A model generated the notes under the pieces. The model saw nothing but the letters and a program-made list of their open reading frames with translations. It did not search any database and was not told the origin of the DNA. Below are positions 41,070-49,387 of a DNA stretch of 64,000 bases, piece after piece. The position numbers and the translations under genes were made by a program. Numbering within the stretch: position 1 is the stretch's first letter; each line of letters begins with the position of its first letter. The DNA comes from Mycolicibacterium stellerae (lineage in GTDB: Bacteria > Actinomycetota > Actinomycetes > Mycobacteriales > Mycobacteriaceae). The stretch is taken from assembly GCF_003719305.1 (NCBI RefSeq), contig NZ_RARC01000024.1, forward strand, positions 1-64,000, read 5' to 3'.

Positions 41070-42437
41070 GTGACGTTACCCGACTCGTTGCGCCACCATC
41101 TTTCGCTCATGCACGGTTGGCTTCCGGTCACCGTGCAAGTCATCGCTGCCGTCGCACTGATTGCCGCGGTCAGCCGTCGCAGTGGACGCTGGCAGGTGCG
41201 CTGGCTGCCGTGGGCGCTGATCGTCGGCGCCGCCATGGCCACATCGGCCTACTGGTATGTCGCATCTCAGGGATTGTCCGATAACCCCGCGCCGCATGCA
41301 TTGTGGATCTGGGTCGGGCTCACCGGTTTCGCGGCTGCCGTACTGGTGGCCGGTTGGCGGAGGTCGGGGTGGTTGCGGCGCGGCGTCTCGGTGGCCGCGC
41401 TGCCGCTGAGCCTGCTGTGCGCTGCGCTGGCACTGAATCTGTGGGTCGGCTACTTCCCCACCGTGCAGACGGCATGGAACCAGCTGACTGCCGGGCCGCT
41501 GCCCGACCAGACCGACGAGGTCACCGTGATGGCCATGCAGCAAGAGCGCAAGATCCCGCCGAAAGGCACCGTGGTTCCAGTCGATATCAGCGACACGGCG
41601 TCGGGCTTCCGTCACCGCGGCGAGCTGGTCTACCTACCGCCGGCCTGGTACGCCACCAACCCCGCGCCGAAACTGCCGACGTTGATGATGATCGGCGGTG
41701 AGTTCAACACTCCTGCCGACTGGCTGCGCACCGGTGGCGCGGTGAAGATGCTCGACGACTTCGCCGCCGCACATCACGGCAATGCTCCTGTCGTCGTGTT
41801 CGTCGACCCGGGTGGCGCTTTCAACAACGACACCGAATGCGTCAACGGCAGCCGCGGGAACAGTGCCGACCATCTCACCAAAGATGTTGTCCCGTACATG
41901 GTCTCGCACTATGGCGTGAGTGCCGACCGCTCCAATTGGGGTATCGTCGGCTGGTCGATGGGCGGCACATGCGCCGTCGACCTCACAGTCATGCATCCGG
42001 ACATGTTCAGCGCATTCGAGGACATCGCGGGCGACATCGGACCCAACTCGGGCAACAAAGACCAGACCATCGCGCGACTGTTCGGTGGAAACGCCGACGC
42101 CTGGGCGGCGTTCGACCCGACGACCGTGATCACCAGGCACGGCCCGTACACGGGAGTGGCCGGGTGGTTCGATGTCAACGGCTCGACGGCGACCATCCAG
42201 CGTGCCAAGAACGACCAGGCCGCGGCCGCGAACTCGTTGTGCGGGCTCGGCGCCGCAAACGGGATCAGCTGTGCCGTCGTGAGCCAGCCGGGCAAGCACG
42301 ACTGGCCGTTCGCATCGCACGCGTTCGCCGCTGCCCTGCCGTGGCTGGCTGGCCAGATCGGCACACCCGACGTGCCACCGACGCCGTTTCCACCTGCGGC
42401 GGGAAGCCCGACGTTCGAACAAGCCGCCGCGAGGTAG
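41070..42437 (+). CDS. Membrane-anchored esterase-fold protein (Rv1639c-like)
   Basis: A 455-residue protein with four hydrophobic segments in the first 130 residues, then an exported alpha/beta hydrolase domain of the esterase D / mycolyltransferase-like type. The nucleophile motif is GIVGWSMGGTCAVDL with Ser296, and the likely His is in SQPGKHDWPFASHAF. Two Cys (ECVNGS, LCGLGAANGISC) may form disulfides. GTG start at 41070, 47 bp after lysX and in the same direction; Rv1639c is likewise next to lysX. An envelope role is inferred; the substrate is unknown. Confidence 0.88.
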   Translation: MTLPDSLRHHLSLMHGWLPVTVQVIAAVALIAAVSRRSGRWQVRWLPWALIVGAAMATSAYWYVASQGLSDNPAPHALWIWVGLTGFAAAVLVAGWRRSGWLRRGVSVAALPLSLLCAALALNLWVGYFPTVQTAWNQLTAGPLPDQTDEVTVMAMQQERKIPPKGTVVPVDISDTASGFRHRGELVYLPPAWYATNPAPKLPTLMMIGGEFNTPADWLRTGGAVKMLDDFAAAHHGNAPVVVFVDPGGAFNNDTECVNGSRGNSADHLTKDVVPYMVSHYGVSADRSNWGIVGWSMGGTCAVDLTVMHPDMFSAFEDIAGDIGPNSGNKDQTIARLFGGNADAWAAFDPTTVITRHGPYTGVAGWFDVNGSTATIQRAKNDQAAAANSLCGLGAANGISCAVVSQPGKHDWPFASHAFAAALPWLAGQIGTPDVPPTPFPPAAGSPTFEQAAAR

Positions 42438-42457
42438 CCAAAGAGTACGGTGGCGGC

Positions 42458-42778
42458 ATGCCCGACGAACCGACTTCCGAACCGGCGCCTGCCGACTCGG
42501 AACCGGCCGCCGCCGACTCACAGCCAGGTGCGGCGCCACCCCCGCCCGCCGATGCCGCCGACGCCGGGTACACGCCGGGCGGCGTGCCGACCTTCGAGTC
42601 GGTCCGGGAAAAGATCGAGACGCGGTACGGCACCGCGATCGGGGCCAGCGAGCTGGCGGCCGAGACCCCGGAAGGTCGGTCCGTCGAGGAGCAGTACGAA
42701 GAGCGTCAGCGCGCGGCCGCCGAACGCCTCGAACTTATTCGCAAGTCGATGCACTCCGAAAAAGACGAGCCTCAGTAG
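42458..42778 (+). CDS. Small acidic Pro/Ala-rich protein (Rv1638A-like)
   Basis: A 106-residue protein: an acidic Pro/Ala/Glu-rich disordered N-terminal half (about 1-45), then a helical half beginning VPTFESVREKIETRYGTAIG and ending in a charged helix. No enzymatic motif. It resembles the small conserved mycobacterial protein annotated near uvrA. ATG at 42458, 20 bp after the esterase. Its last 7 bp overlap the convergent gene ending at 42772. Confidence 0.8.
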   Translation: MPDEPTSEPAPADSEPAAADSQPGAAPPPPADAADAGYTPGGVPTFESVREKIETRYGTAIGASELAAETPEGRSVEEQYEERQRAAAERLELIRKSMHSEKDEPQ

Positions 42779-43860
42779 TCGGATTCGGCGGCGAGGATCT
42801 CGGCGAGGTAAGCATCGCCCCCAGGCGCCGCCAATCGTGCCCGGGCGAAATCCCGAACCCGCTGCCGCGTCTGTGGTGATTCATCGATGTCAGCCCCGAC
42901 CGTCACCGTCGTGCGCTCCCAATCATGGTTCCAGGCAGTTGATTCCGCTAGCGGCTGTCGCTGTTCATCGACCAGGGCAAACCTCGCCTGTCCGCGGTCG
43001 TCCAGGACGCCGGTACCGCTAATGGACCCCGCCCGCAGCCGCACCGGGATACCGCTCGGCGAGTCACCTCCCGACAATTGCGCGCCGACAACGGCATTCG
43101 CCCCTGACCCCACCGGCTCGATGAGCCAGTCGATCGTGTTCTCAGCCGCGTCGAAAACTGTAGGCGGAACACCGGCCCAGGCGATCGAACTGGTCCCCCT
43201 TGCGATCGCGCCCGGTCCGCGTTGGCCGCGATCCGCGCCCGCTGCGAGCGCGTAGTCATCGCGACGCTGTGCCACCGGCACCGGCTCGGCGAGCACGATC
43301 CCGACGTCGTCGGTCAACTCGCTCACCGCTCGCACCAACACCACAACGCGCGGATCTCCGCCTTGGACATAGACATTCAGCGCCACCGAATGCGGCGCGA
43401 GCAGCTCCGTCACATCCGAGTCGAGGGTGTCATCGGCGAAGAAGTCCTGTGCCGCCGCGGTCAGCAGCGCGATCTCGGCGTCGACCAGTGCAGCATCGAG
43501 GGCGACGATGCCGTCGCGGTGACTCGCGGGCCACCAGCGTCGCATCCAATGCCCTAGTGCCAGCCGTCGCAGCTGATCGACCGACCCGGGCAATACGGCG
43601 ACACCGTTCACGTCGATCGTCTGCTCATCGCCCGGTACGCGTCCCTCCACCGCCGCCGCCAGTGCGCTGTGACCGGATTCGCCGAGCACCCGCCACAGCC
43701 AGTCCGCCCGCGCCAGATCCGTGAAGGTGATCGATGCCGGACCGGGCTCGTCGATCGGCCAGGACAACACGGCGCCGCTCACTTCCAGCACTGCGACCAA
43801 CGGACTCGGCGCCACCAACGGGCCGGTGCTCCAGAGTCCGGAATCGGCGACCAGCTTCAT
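42772..43860 (-). CDS. Unrecognised protein of the CHAT/TPR neighbourhood
   Basis: A 362-residue cytosolic protein, Trp- and Ala-rich, without signal peptide or membrane segment. The N-terminal 100 residues look beta-rich, followed by a helical part (LRRLALGHWMRRWWPASHRD; DAEIALLTAAAQDFFADD). The C-terminal third has beta-sandwich character (GIPVRLRAGSISGTGVLDDR). ATG at 43860 overlaps the stop of the previous gene (ATGA), so the two are coupled. I do not recognise it. Its position next to a CHAT protease and TPR protein suggests a shared system. Confidence 0.8.
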   Translation of the reverse strand: MKLVADSGLWSTGPLVAPSPLVAVLEVSGAVLSWPIDEPGPASITFTDLARADWLWRVLGESGHSALAAAVEGRVPGDEQTIDVNGVAVLPGSVDQLRRLALGHWMRRWWPASHRDGIVALDAALVDAEIALLTAAAQDFFADDTLDSDVTELLAPHSVALNVYVQGGDPRVVVLVRAVSELTDDVGIVLAEPVPVAQRRDDYALAAGADRGQRGPGAIARGTSSIAWAGVPPTVFDAAENTIDWLIEPVGSGANAVVGAQLSGGDSPSGIPVRLRAGSISGTGVLDDRGQARFALVDEQRQPLAESTAWNHDWERTTVTVGADIDESPQTRQRVRDFARARLAAPGGDAYLAEILAAESDY

Positions 43861-45167
43861 CCCGCCACCTGCAACATCGACTTGATCCGCTGCCGGTGAT
43901 CGAGGCTCACCGACCGCGCCACCCCCTCGAGCAGGGACCGGACGTCGTCCACATCGCTGCACGGCTCCTGCCAGACGTCACGGCCATGCAGACGCGCCCA
44001 CAGCCGGCTCAGGTACGGGCGGGCGAACGCGGAGAGGTCGTCGATCACCTGCTGCTGGCGAGGGTGAATCGGGCCGCCCCCGGCCAGATATCGGCGTGCG
44101 TGCATCACATACGCCTCTTTGCGCAGCCGCGCCTGGATCAGGCTCGCAAGTTGGTAGCGGGGGGCGACGTCGGTCAGCGGTGCGAGATTGACCGCGATCT
44201 CGATCCCCGCTATCAACGCGGCCTGGTTGTCCTCAGCGAGCAGACCCCACGGCGCACACGACCTGTCGACCTCCTCCGCGCACAGCAGCGGCACGTCAGG
44301 CAGTTCGTCTCGATCGAGCGCGCGCCGCAGGGTGGCCCGGACACGGTCGACGACGCAACGATTCAGCGGGCGATCGCCCGCGGCCCCCCCGACTATCGTC
44401 GGCGGAAGCTGTGGCTCAACCGAACTCAAGCCGAGATCGACGATCGACCACGGCAGCGATGTCGTCGCCTCATGCGCATTCGCCCCGAGGTTGTATGGCG
44501 CCGCATCGGCGATCAGCGCCGACCAGACCCGCTGACGAGCGACCGAATCGCGGTGGCTCTCGGCAGGTCCGAGCACCGTTGTCAGGCCCGCCAGGAACGG
44601 GCCGGTGATCTCGGTGCCTGCACGCACGTCCCGCCAACTGTGCCGGAGCTGTTCGGCGAGCTTCGCGACGACCTGCTGATCGCTGACGAACTGGTTGAGT
44701 ACCTCAATGGCGGTGCGGTCGCGGTCGTCATGAATGCCCTGCAGCACCGTTGTTGCCGCGTCGTGATCCTCGTCCGAGGGTGCTCCCCTGGTCACCGCAA
44801 GCTCGAAACAAACCGGGAAATACAGTTCCTGCGCGTTGCCGGTGGTGATGCGTTGCCTGCGGCGCTCGCGTTTGAGGACCTCGAACCACGCCGCGGCGGC
44901 GCGCAACGCGGGCCCATGGCCGACGATCAGTTCATGTATCGCCGCGGCAACGGCGGCATCGACGAACGGCGCCGAATACTGCGTGTTCGACCGGAGCCGC
45001 AGCACCAGCGGGTCGATGATTCGCTTGACTGTTCTGCGCAACGGGCCACCGTCGTCACCGCTGAGCACCTCGACGCCGGGACCGATCGCCCGCCACGCCC
45101 CGTCGATCACGGCTTGGCGCGGCCGCATGACGGCGATCGCCGTGTCGGCTCTGGCCTCCGTGGTCAT
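43857..45167 (-). CDS. Unrecognised helical protein of the CHAT/TPR neighbourhood
   Basis: A 436-residue, mostly alpha-helical, soluble protein rich in Arg/Ala, with no signal peptide or membrane segment. Notable stretches are VDAAVAAAIHELIVGHGPAL, FEVLKRERRRQR and a Cys-containing CAEEVDRSCAPWGLL. It ends in a helix overlapping the next gene by 4 bp. No family recognised; not obviously a nuclease, kinase or NTPase, since no P-loop or HD motif is visible. It may act as an adaptor or as a protease substrate in this locus. Confidence 0.8.
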   Translation of the reverse strand: MTTEARADTAIAVMRPRQAVIDGAWRAIGPGVEVLSGDDGGPLRRTVKRIIDPLVLRLRSNTQYSAPFVDAAVAAAIHELIVGHGPALRAAAAWFEVLKRERRRQRITTGNAQELYFPVCFELAVTRGAPSDEDHDAATTVLQGIHDDRDRTAIEVLNQFVSDQQVVAKLAEQLRHSWRDVRAGTEITGPFLAGLTTVLGPAESHRDSVARQRVWSALIADAAPYNLGANAHEATTSLPWSIVDLGLSSVEPQLPPTIVGGAAGDRPLNRCVVDRVRATLRRALDRDELPDVPLLCAEEVDRSCAPWGLLAEDNQAALIAGIEIAVNLAPLTDVAPRYQLASLIQARLRKEAYVMHARRYLAGGGPIHPRQQQVIDDLSAFARPYLSRLWARLHGRDVWQEPCSDVDDVRSLLEGVARSVSLDHRQRIKSMLQVAG

Positions 45168-45250
45168 CCCTAGAGGATAGAAGTGGGTTCGAACATCTCC
45201 TAGCGGAAAAGTTGGGTTCGGTAGCCGATGCGCTGTCAGAACCTGATGGC

Positions 45251-45868
45251 ATGCCTGATGCGTTGTTGCTCACTGTTCTGGCCGTTATCGGAGTCGGCTT
45301 GGCGGCGACTCGCTTACTTTCCCGGCCCGTCGCATCGGTGAAACCGAATGTCGCACCCGGCGTCGGAATCGGCACAGTTCGGCAGATCACCGACGTGATC
45401 ACCATGGAGGTGGAGAGCGTGACGGGCGTGAGGTTCACCGGCCGGCTTCACGACGACTCGGTCGCCGGGGTGTTGCGTCCAGGGGCCGTTTTGATGGTCG
45501 CATTCGACCCGGCTGCGCGCGAACACCTTTCGCTGGCCGACGACATGTTGGCCGTCCGTGCCGTCTTCGACCAGATGCTCGTCGACAAGGGTCTGCTCAC
45601 CTGCCGCCAACTCGACCTGATCCGGCACGGCACCCGATCACACGGTGTGGTCACCGGGATGCAGGCAACCGGCGAAACCCGAGAGGACTATCGGGAAGTC
45701 GAGCTCGACGTGATGGTCAGCAGACCCGGCGGCGGCCAGTTCGCGGCGCACGAGACCGCACTGATACCGGCTTCGTCCATGGCGAAGGTGTCACCCGGCA
45801 GCGTCATCGACACCTACTATCGGCCCGGCGACGAGACTGAGATCGCCGTCTCCGTGCCGCCCAGTTGA
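45251..45868 (+). CDS. Single-pass membrane protein of unknown function
   Basis: A 205-residue protein with an N-terminal membrane segment (residues 4-24, ALLLTVLAVIGVGLAATRLL) and a soluble beta-rich domain (GVRFTGRLHDDSVAGVLRPG; GVVTGMQATGETREDYREVE) of the small-barrel type seen in actinobacterial membrane proteins. ATG at 45251; a TTG at 45212 in frame is possible. It is the only plus-strand gene in the block, and its stop lies 2 bp from the end of the convergent CHAT gene. Function unknown. Confidence 0.78.
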   Translation: MPDALLLTVLAVIGVGLAATRLLSRPVASVKPNVAPGVGIGTVRQITDVITMEVESVTGVRFTGRLHDDSVAGVLRPGAVLMVAFDPAAREHLSLADDMLAVRAVFDQMLVDKGLLTCRQLDLIRHGTRSHGVVTGMQATGETREDYREVELDVMVSRPGGGQFAAHETALIPASSMAKVSPGSVIDTYYRPGDETEIAVSVPPS

Positions 45869-45870
45869 TT

Positions 45871-47088
45871 TCAGCGTGCCCCGTCGACGGCGAAGGTGAC
45901 CAGCGCAGCCCAATACAGGGGGCTGGCGGTCACATCGCCGTCGCGCCAACGCCGCAGCTGCTCGCGCTGCCAGCGGTTCACCGCGCTCCCCGCCTCGGCG
46001 TCCTGATGGGCCCGATCTACCGCGACGATCGCGTCCACCATCGGATCAGCGTTCGGCTCACCAGGAGTCGGCGCGAACTGCCGGTAGCCGGCCGCTGTTG
46101 GCAGGGACCACAGTGTCGCGGTCACCAGTTGCGCGCCACCCAGGATCATCGCGGCGACCAGCCCCGTCGCCTCGTCGAACTGGTAGTCGCCACCGGATGC
46201 GCAAGCCAGCAGTGCGACCCTTGGCGGGAAAGGTAGCTTGGCCGACATCAGATCCGATGCAGTCAGTGGACGGTCGTCAGCAAGATGCAGCGCGGCGCGG
46301 TCGGCGTGACCGATATCCCCGTCCGCCGCCGTCGCGTGGCCGACGTAGAGCAGCCTGCTCGGCGACTGCGCGAGCAGACCAGCCAACCATGCGCGGCCCG
46401 CATCGGTGCGCCGGAACAGCTCGACCGCCGTTGAGACACCGGGAAGGACGGGCCGCCGTTGCATCAAGTCGCCGAAATGAACCGCCAACGGCATCTCCGG
46501 GGACGGCCGGCCGAGAACGGAGCCGAGCGGCGAGTCGGGCCGCTGCCCCGGCACCCGCGGATCGAGTACCAGCAGCGGCGGACCGCTCTTCGTGCTGTTC
46601 CAGTCGACGGGCGCGCGCGAAGCGTTGACGATGTTTGGCGGTGCCGCCATCAACACGTCGACGAGCTCGATCAGCCGAAATCCTTCGTCGCCTGGCATCG
46701 CAAGGGCGGCCCACGGAACCCGCGCGAGCCGTGCGCTTGGCGAGACGAACAGTGCAGCCCGCGGAGACGACATGCACTCGGTCAACAGTTGCCACGCGGG
46801 TGCGGCGAGCAGTTCGGAGCCAAGGTCGCGGGCGATCTCCAGCTCGGCGGACGGTGACGCGAACGGACCCGTGGCGATCGCGCGTTGCACGGCGTCCCGC
46901 TGAGTTTCGGAACCGCGCGGGTCGGGCAGCGCCTGTTCGAGTTGCGCCAGTGCCGCAACCAGAGTCGGCTCCTCCACCACCCAGGTGACGGTCCGCGACG
47001 GCGCTCCGACGACACGCAGGCTGGCATACGTGGCGACGCCGACGTCGGCGAACCGCAGAACCAGCGTCTGCCGCTGAGAGGCGCTCAC
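45871..47088 (-). CDS. CHAT-domain (caspase-like) protease
   Basis: A 405-residue protein whose C-terminal part (about 110-405) is a CHAT domain, a clan CD cysteine peptidase related to caspases and separase. The catalytic dyad is visible: His251 in LLYVGHATAADGD and Cys296 in VALLACASGGDYQF. The family's RLARVPWAAL block (near 120) and terminal SPLYWAALVTF are also present. The N-terminal 100 residues are unassigned. GTG start at 47088 overlaps the stop of the TPR gene (GTGA), so the two proteins are made together. CHAT-TPR pairs in other bacteria act in conflict and death systems; here the target is unknown. Confidence 0.9.
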   Translation of the reverse strand: MSASQRQTLVLRFADVGVATYASLRVVGAPSRTVTWVVEEPTLVAALAQLEQALPDPRGSETQRDAVQRAIATGPFASPSAELEIARDLGSELLAAPAWQLLTECMSSPRAALFVSPSARLARVPWAALAMPGDEGFRLIELVDVLMAAPPNIVNASRAPVDWNSTKSGPPLLVLDPRVPGQRPDSPLGSVLGRPSPEMPLAVHFGDLMQRRPVLPGVSTAVELFRRTDAGRAWLAGLLAQSPSRLLYVGHATAADGDIGHADRAALHLADDRPLTASDLMSAKLPFPPRVALLACASGGDYQFDEATGLVAAMILGGAQLVTATLWSLPTAAGYRQFAPTPGEPNADPMVDAIVAVDRAHQDAEAGSAVNRWQREQLRRWRDGDVTASPLYWAALVTFAVDGAR

Positions 47089-48719
47089 GGCCACGTCGAC
47101 CAAGCGACCTCGTCGGCGGTGATGTCGCGGCCGTACCGCTGATACGCCAGCTCGCGATACCGGCTCATGATCGGCGGCGTCTCCGGATCCATGCGCAACG
47201 GCGGCAATGGCCCCAGCCGCGTCAGCCCCCCGGCGACCGAAGCCGACCACGAGCCCGCAGCCACCAGTGCGTACTCATCATCAGCCTCTATCGGCACGGC
47301 AGCGGTCGCGGCGCCCATCCATTGCTCCGCGGCGCTCTCTGTCGGCTCGGTACTGAAAGCGCCTCGCGCACAATGGTACTCGACGAGCTCGCTGAGGAGG
47401 TCAGCGTTCCCCCACTCATAGGCCACGGCGAAAGCGCCTGCCAGAATCCGTGCCGACACCAAAGTGGCCCAACGCATCCTGGCGTCGGCGTCGACGATCG
47501 CGTGCCGCACCGAGTCCACCGCCAGTGCGGCGGGCACCTTGAGGTCGGCGGCCTGCTGGAGTTTGTCCGCCGCATTCGCGGGGTCGGCCAGCGCCTCGGC
47601 GCGCAGGATGCTGCCCACGTGGTCGTCCAGCCTCGCGTACTGCAGCCAGCTGTGCCGCGGCCACGAATCGAGCAGTTGCCGCGCCTCGGTGGCCCTCTCG
47701 GCCGCCGCATCGAACCGGCCGCGCAGGATGTCGACCCAGCTGCGCTGCAGCAGAATACGATGGATGTGCAGCGGCTTCTCCACCTCACGCCAATGCCGCT
47801 CAGCGTGCCCGAAACGCTCGTCGGCGTCGTCGAGCTTGTCCAGCGACATCGCGATCAGACCGAGATACAGCCAGCTCCGGGAGACGTCGTGCGCACGGTA
47901 ACCCTCCGCTATCGCCGGATAGGCCTCGTGCACCAACGTCTGGGTCTGCCACACATCGCCCGACGCCCACGCCGCTGTGCCGCGTTCGAGTTGTGTTCTC
48001 GCTTTTGCCAAGTCCCATCCTCGGCTTTCGGCCCGGGCCCCGGCCCGCCGCAGCCAGGGCTCGGCTTCGGGCAGCCGGCCCGTCTCGACGCAGAAGCGAC
48101 CGTATCCGGTGGCACCCTGGACCAGCAGATGGTCATCGGCTTCACCGCCGTCTCCCGGCCGGTCGATGGCCTCGATCACCTTCTCCCACAGTGGAATCGA
48201 CTGTACATGGAGGTCGTCGTCACACAACGCATTTGCACAGAAGATCTGCGCGTAGGTGATCAGGAACCGATGCTCGTCGGCGAGGTCGGGGTGGGCCACG
48301 CCAGAATCGTCTGTGCACAACACGAACAGGGCGAGCTCGGCACCCTCGTGGTCGCCGTGCGCCGCGGCCGCTAGTCCAGTCCGCAGAAACTGTGCGCGAC
48401 GCGAATACCTGCACAGCATATGGTCGATCTCGGCATCCGACATCGCCGCCCGCGAAGCGGCTTCGGGGTTTGTGCCCGCCCGAATGGACCGGTAGACGGC
48501 CAAAAGGTTGTCGATACGGCGGATGCACTCCTCGGTGCCGTTGTATGCGGTGCGCACCAGATAGATCTCGCCGAGCAACGCGAAGATCTCCAGCAGGAGA
48601 TCGTCGCGCTCGCCGTCCTCGATCTGTTCACCGAGGCCGACCAGCAGGTCCTTCGCCGTCACCTCGTCGGCGGCGAAGATGAGTTGACGCGCTCGGTCGA
48701 GCTCGCCCGCTGTGCTCAA
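47085..48719 (-). CDS. TPR-repeat protein partner of the CHAT protease
   Basis: A 544-residue all-helical protein with TPR-like repeats, clearest in the middle (SRSWLYLGLIAMSLDKLDDA; HRILLQRSWVDILRGRFDAA; RLPEAEPWLRRAGARAES). It has no membrane segment. TPR scaffolds commonly bind targets or regulate CHAT proteases. The TTG at 48719 is chosen because GGGAG lies 7 nt upstream and a -10 box TAAGAT (48740-48745) lies just before; a TTG at 48764 would place that promoter inside the gene. It is the first gene of the CHAT operon. Confidence 0.88.
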   Translation of the reverse strand: MSTAGELDRARQLIFAADEVTAKDLLVGLGEQIEDGERDDLLLEIFALLGEIYLVRTAYNGTEECIRRIDNLLAVYRSIRAGTNPEAASRAAMSDAEIDHMLCRYSRRAQFLRTGLAAAAHGDHEGAELALFVLCTDDSGVAHPDLADEHRFLITYAQIFCANALCDDDLHVQSIPLWEKVIEAIDRPGDGGEADDHLLVQGATGYGRFCVETGRLPEAEPWLRRAGARAESRGWDLAKARTQLERGTAAWASGDVWQTQTLVHEAYPAIAEGYRAHDVSRSWLYLGLIAMSLDKLDDADERFGHAERHWREVEKPLHIHRILLQRSWVDILRGRFDAAAERATEARQLLDSWPRHSWLQYARLDDHVGSILRAEALADPANAADKLQQAADLKVPAALAVDSVRHAIVDADARMRWATLVSARILAGAFAVAYEWGNADLLSELVEYHCARGAFSTEPTESAAEQWMGAATAAVPIEADDEYALVAAGSWSASVAGGLTRLGPLPPLRMDPETPPIMSRYRELAYQRYGRDITADEVAWSTWP

Positions 48720-48750
48720 TGCTCGGCTCCCATGGCGCAATCTTAGGAAG

Positions 48751-48777
48751 CGGCGGGCGCGCAATGCACGCCCGCCG
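48751..48777 (-). terminator. Strong hairpin after the LpqH-like gene
   Basis: A 12-bp GC-rich stem with a 3-nt loop (arms CGGCGGGCGCGC and GCACGCCCGCCG on the plus strand, one wobble pair in the minus-strand RNA) lies 16 bp after the lipoprotein stop. The tail has few Us, as is common for mycobacterial terminators. It probably ends the lipoprotein transcript just before the TPR promoter. Confidence 0.65.
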
Positions 48778-48792
48778 CCCGGCTGGAGCCGC

Positions 48793-49269
48793 TTATTTGC
48801 AGCTCACCGTCACGGTGAACGGCTTGGTGACCATGCCTGCCATCGGGTTCTTGATGTCGGCTCCGGTCGCTTCGCCGGTGATGGTGTAGGTGCTGCCGTC
48901 GACCTTGACGTCTGCCGAACCGCTCTTCACGCCGCCCATCTGGCTGACGGCGAGGGCGCTTCCGTCGACCACCATGGCCAGCGACTCCACGGTGGGCGTT
49001 GCCTCGTCGGTCATCAAGATGCCAAGGCCTTGTTGGCCACCGATGGCCCCGCTGGCAACGGTGATCTTGCCGCCCTGCTTGACGCAGGTCACGGAGTTGA
49101 GATCCAGGCCGGCCAGGTCCTTGCCGTCGACCTTGACCTCGGTGCTGCCGCCCGTGCTGGCCTGCGTGTCGCCGGCACTCGCCGTCGAAGCGCCCTTGTC
49201 GTCCGAACATCCCACCAGCAGTGCAGCTCCTGCGAGCAGCCCCAGTGCACCCGCGACAACTCGGTTCAT
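48793..49269 (-). CDS. LpqH-family (19-kDa type) lipoprotein
   Basis: A 158-residue exported lipoprotein. The signal peptide ends in a lipobox (AALLVGC, Cys21), followed by a Ser/Thr/Ala/Gly-rich linker of the kind that is glycosylated in LpqH. The mature domain has VKVDGKDLAGLD, a disulfide candidate (Cys in SVTCVKQGG and the final VSCK) and the family C-terminus ATGADIKNPMAGMVTKPFTV. LpqH proteins are surface antigens of mycobacteria with no settled enzymatic role. ATG at 49269 with poorly coding sequence upstream. Confidence 0.92.
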   Translation of the reverse strand: MNRVVAGALGLLAGAALLVGCSDDKGASTASAGDTQASTGGSTEVKVDGKDLAGLDLNSVTCVKQGGKITVASGAIGGQQGLGILMTDEATPTVESLAMVVDGSALAVSQMGGVKSGSADVKVDGSTYTITGEATGADIKNPMAGMVTKPFTVTVSCK

Positions 49270-49387
49270 TGTCCTGATCCCTTCGTTTGTGCGTCGCCTC
49301 GATGGCGGCGTCGTGATGAAGTCAAGACGGGCCGGATCGCTACCGATCCCAAACTTTGTCGGGCGGCGACGGTACGGTTCCCAGTCG

